Assembly (NCBI GenBank): GCA_028694275.1
Contig: JAQUTS010000001.1
Coordinates: 1 to 46,272, forward strand
Source: Candidatus Gastranaerophilales bacterium
GTDB lineage: Bacteria; Cyanobacteriota; Vampirovibrionia; Gastranaerophilales; CAJFVJ01
Direction of reading: 5' to 3'
DNA length: 46,272 bases
Each line of letters begins with the position of its first letter. The stretch's first letter is position 1. Both the position numbers and the translations under genes were made by a program. Of this stretch, positions 43,783 through 46,272 are shown piece by piece. The notes beneath the pieces are model-generated. The model did not search any database and was not told the origin of the DNA. It saw only the letters and a program-made list of their open reading frames with translations.

Positions 43783-44852
43783 TGCAAGAATTTTTTAATG
43801 GTAAAAGAATTTTAGTTACCGGGCATACTGGCTTTAAAGGTAGTTGGCTGGCTTTATGGCTAAATTCGTTAGGGGCTGATATATTAGGGTATTCTTTGCT
43901 GCCCAATACTGATCCATCTATGTTTAATGAGTTAAAAATATTCAATAAGTGTAAAAATGTTTATGCCAATATTTGCGACAAGAAATCTTTAGATGAAGCA
44001 TTCATAAACTTTTGCCCCGAGATTGTATTTCATTTGGCTGCTCAACCTTTAGTAAGATTATCTTATGAAAAACCATTGGAGACTTATGAGACTAATCTTA
44101 TCGGTACTTTAAATGTTTTAGAGGCTGCAAGAACCTGTGGTTCTGTTAAAGCTTTTGTAAATATTACAACTGATAAGTGTTACCAAAATAATAAAGAAAA
44201 TAGGCCTTATATTGAGTGTGATCCTATGGGAGGGTATGACATGTATTCATCCTCAAAAGGATGTGTGGAAATTATGTCTTCTTCTTATCGTGATTCTTTT
44301 TTACAAAATTCTTATGCGATGGCTACAGCTCGCTCCGGTAATGTCATAGGAGGTGGGGATTGGGCATACGATCGTTTGTTCCCTGACTGTATCAGAGCTA
44401 TTAATCAAAATATCTCTATAGAACTTAGATACCCTAATGCGATTCGTCCTTGGCAGCATGTTTTAGAGCCTTTGATGGGATATATGCTATTATCAAAAAA
44501 ACTTTTTGAGGGAGGCAGAGCGTTTGCTCAAGCATATAATTTTGGACCCGATTATAATATCACTCTATCAGTTATAGAAGTTGTTGAGCAAATTATAAGA
44601 AATTATGGTTATGGGAATATTATTATTGATCGAAAGGAACATTTACATGAAGCGGATTTTTTAACTTTAGATAATCAAAAGGCTAATAAAATATTAGGTT
44701 GGCGGCCAGTTTGTACTCCCCAAGAAGCGATTAAAAAAACTGTAGATTGGTATAAATTATTTTATTCAGATGGAGATATTTTAAGTTACTCTCTAAAGCA
44801 AATTCAAGAATATGAGATTAAGGCAAAAAACTTTATGAAAGTTGGGGCATAA
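43782..44852 (+). CDS. rfbG: CDP-glucose 4,6-dehydratase
   Basis: A short-chain dehydrogenase (356 residues) converting CDP-glucose to CDP-4-keto-6-deoxyglucose with bound NAD. The nucleotide motif is TGHTGFKGSWLALWL (13-27). The catalytic pair is Y155 and K159 in GYDMYSSSKG, with the threonines of NITTDKCY upstream, and ARSGNVIGGGDWA is the family landmark near 188. LDNQKANKILGWRP closes the fold. It is coupled to rfbF by a one-base overlap and ends one base before the rfbH ATG. Confidence 0.96.
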   Translation: MQEFFNGKRILVTGHTGFKGSWLALWLNSLGADILGYSLLPNTDPSMFNELKIFNKCKNVYANICDKKSLDEAFINFCPEIVFHLAAQPLVRLSYEKPLETYETNLIGTLNVLEAARTCGSVKAFVNITTDKCYQNNKENRPYIECDPMGGYDMYSSSKGCVEIMSSSYRDSFLQNSYAMATARSGNVIGGGDWAYDRLFPDCIRAINQNISIELRYPNAIRPWQHVLEPLMGYMLLSKKLFEGGRAFAQAYNFGPDYNITLSVIEVVEQIIRNYGYGNIIIDRKEHLHEADFLTLDNQKANKILGWRPVCTPQEAIKKTVDWYKLFYSDGDILSYSLKQIQEYEIKAKNFMKVGA

Positions 44853-44853
44853 T

Positions 44854-46212
44854 ATGGAAAAAATATTACGGGAGTTAGTTAAAATCACTGCCAAAATATA
44901 TTTTAAATTGCTATATAAGAAAAACGAAGTCTCATCTTATATTCCTGTTTCGGGCAAATTTTTAGATGAAAAGGACCTTTGCAATATTATTGATGCTTCT
45001 CTGGATTTATGGCTTACGGCTGGTAGATTTAATGATCAATTCGAAAAAAAGTTTGCCCAATATTTAGATGTCAAATATGCAATTACAACTAACTCAGGTT
45101 CAAGTGCAAATTTATTGGCAATATCAGCACTTACTTCTTGGAGGCTTGGAGATTCTTGTCTTAAACCTGGAGATGAAGTTATAACTGTTGCGGCTGGTTT
45201 CCCTACTACGGTTACTCCTATCATACAAAATGGGTTGGTCCCGGTTTTTATTGACTGTGAACTGGAATCATATAATATTGATGTATCTTTGATAGAAGAA
45301 GCTATTACGACTAAAACAAAAGCTATTTTTATTGCTCATACTTTAGGTTCACCTTTTAACTTGTCAAAAATCAAAAAAATATGCGATAAGCATAAACTTT
45401 GGCTTATTGAAGATAGTTGTGATGCTTTGGGTGCTACTTATGAAGGGCAAAATGTTGGCACAATAGGGCATATTGGGACGTTTAGTTTTTATCCTGCGCA
45501 TCACATAACAATGGGCGAAGGTGGTGCTGTTGTTACAAATGATCCCAAATTGAATAAGATTTTGAAATCTTTTCGTGACTGGGGTAGAGATTGTTGTTGT
45601 CCTCCAGGTAAAGACAATATTTGTAAAAAACGTTTTGATATGCAATTAGGAAATTTACCCCATGGCTATGACCATAAATATACTTATTCTCATGTCGGAT
45701 ATAATTTAAAAATTACTGATTGGCAAGCTGCAAACGGAGTTTCTCAGTTGGAGAAATTGCCCGTTTTCTTACAAAAAAGAAAAAGGAATGCCCTCTACCT
45801 CTTAGACAAATTACAGGATTTAAATGAATATTTTATTTTACCAAGCCCCAATATAGTTAATGTGGAGCCTTCTTGGTTTGGTTTTTTAATCTCAGTCAGG
45901 CCACTAGCTCCCTTTAGTAAGCAAGAGCTTGTCGAGCATTTAGAAAATAATAATATCGCGACTCGTCAATTATTTGCCGGTAATATATTAAGACAGCCTA
46001 TGATGACTGAGAGTAATATACCTTTAAGAATAGGCGGGTCTCAATTATTATATTCGGATAAATTAGTTGAAGAGGATTACAGTTTGTTGCCTAATACTGA
46101 TTTTGTCATGAATCATACTTTTTGGGTAGGTACATTCCCAGCATTAAAAAAAGAACACTTAGACAAAATTAGTAATGTTATACATGATTTTGTGGGTAGG
46201 AGAATATCTTGA
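44854..46212 (+). CDS. rfbH: CDP-4-keto-6-deoxyglucose 3-dehydrase (E1)
   Basis: E1 (452 residues) removes the C3 hydroxyl of CDP-4-keto-6-deoxyglucose using PMP and a [2Fe-2S] cluster. Two diagnostic features are visible. The aminotransferase lysine is replaced by histidine in YPAHHITMGEGG (H216-H217). The four cluster cysteines keep the exact spacing C189-x57-C247-x1-C249-x7-C257. ATG 44854 is chosen over an upstream TTG; GGGG lies six bases before it. The reductase partner (RfbI/E3-type) is not in the window. The stop overlaps the next start as TTGA. Confidence 0.96.
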   Translation: MEKILRELVKITAKIYFKLLYKKNEVSSYIPVSGKFLDEKDLCNIIDASLDLWLTAGRFNDQFEKKFAQYLDVKYAITTNSGSSANLLAISALTSWRLGDSCLKPGDEVITVAAGFPTTVTPIIQNGLVPVFIDCELESYNIDVSLIEEAITTKTKAIFIAHTLGSPFNLSKIKKICDKHKLWLIEDSCDALGATYEGQNVGTIGHIGTFSFYPAHHITMGEGGAVVTNDPKLNKILKSFRDWGRDCCCPPGKDNICKKRFDMQLGNLPHGYDHKYTYSHVGYNLKITDWQAANGVSQLEKLPVFLQKRKRNALYLLDKLQDLNEYFILPSPNIVNVEPSWFGFLISVRPLAPFSKQELVEHLENNNIATRQLFAGNILRQPMMTESNIPLRIGGSQLLYSDKLVEEDYSLLPNTDFVMNHTFWVGTFPALKKEHLDKISNVIHDFVGRRIS

Positions 46213-46272
46213 AATTTACGGAATTGCGTTTAAAAGGTGCTTATTTGATTGAACTTGAACCTTATCTCGATG
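46209..46272 (+). CDS. RmlC-like sugar epimerase, 5' end only
   Basis: A TTG at 46209 overlapping the rfbH stop, with AGGAG six to seven bases before it, opens a frame that runs off the window after 21 codons. The visible residues begin MKFTELRLKGAYLIELEPY, the typical opening of dTDP-4-dehydrorhamnose 3,5-epimerase (RfbC/RmlC) and of related CDP-sugar epimerases. After rfbFGH a CDP-sugar C5 epimerase, as in the ascarylose pathway, is the natural reading, but too little is seen to decide. Confidence 0.7.
   Translation, partial: MKFTELRLKGAYLIELEPYLD

Overview
The window is AT-rich bacterial DNA in the standard genetic code. Gene content and style fit a non-photosynthetic relative of Cyanobacteria (Vampirovibrionia/Melainabacteria, most like the gut order Gastranaerophilales). 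The main pointers are an LdpA-type double [4Fe-4S] protein, otherwise known from cyanobacteria, a SpoIID/LytB-domain protein next to MurJ, many lineage-looking secreted orphans, and frequent TTG start codons. This assignment is inference from gene content; the window has no rRNA, tRNA, transposase, phage gene or CRISPR array.

Region 1 (1-4.7 kb) holds the 3' end of one gene and all of a second. They encode very acidic paralogues that share a C-terminal module: two EF-hand-like loops, a conserved block ending in a YFNNLFGT motif, a variable linker and a tail with a Cys-Trp motif. Region 2 (4.7-15.8 kb) is almost entirely minus-strand housekeeping: rpsF-ssb-rpsR, dapF with a DUF4013-like membrane protein, ribE-ribBA-ribH, an orphan 109-residue gene behind a 560-bp motif-rich leader region, a YqeG-type phosphatase, a U32 protein, a secreted S41 protease, mnmA, and two genes of unknown role that share an N-terminal domain. 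One of those two is only 42 residues long.

Region 3 (15.8-32.5 kb) mixes strands. It carries a PepT-like peptidase and a SNF2 helicase, rdgB and uppS, a PadR regulator, a dicarboxylate/amino-acid symporter with a 2-hydroxyacid dehydrogenase, a 57-residue gene whose ribosome-binding site lies in an inverted repeat, a radical SAM protein, an AI-2E-family permease, lysA with the c-di-AMP cyclase cdaA, a thioredoxin/CcdA pair, and an acyl-CoA dehydratase-activase-like ATPase. dapF (5.7 kb) and lysA (27.9 kb) are two late steps of the diaminopimelate/lysine route. uppS and murJ add lipid-carrier and lipid II functions for the cell envelope.

Region 4 (32.6-46.3 kb) is envelope-directed and almost all on the plus strand. 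Two exported orphans, one with four 21-residue repeats, are followed by the SpoIID-domain protein, murJ and the LdpA-like gene. Next comes a surface-glycan locus with three family 2 glycosyltransferases, a further probable sugar-transfer protein, and a Rossmann-like module that occurs fused to two of the glycosyltransferases and also alone. The locus ends with rfbF-rfbG-rfbH and the start of an RmlC-like epimerase. Together these would make a CDP-3,6-dideoxyhexose for a lipopolysaccharide or capsule. The glycan part looks richer in A+T than the housekeeping part, as is common for exchangeable surface loci.
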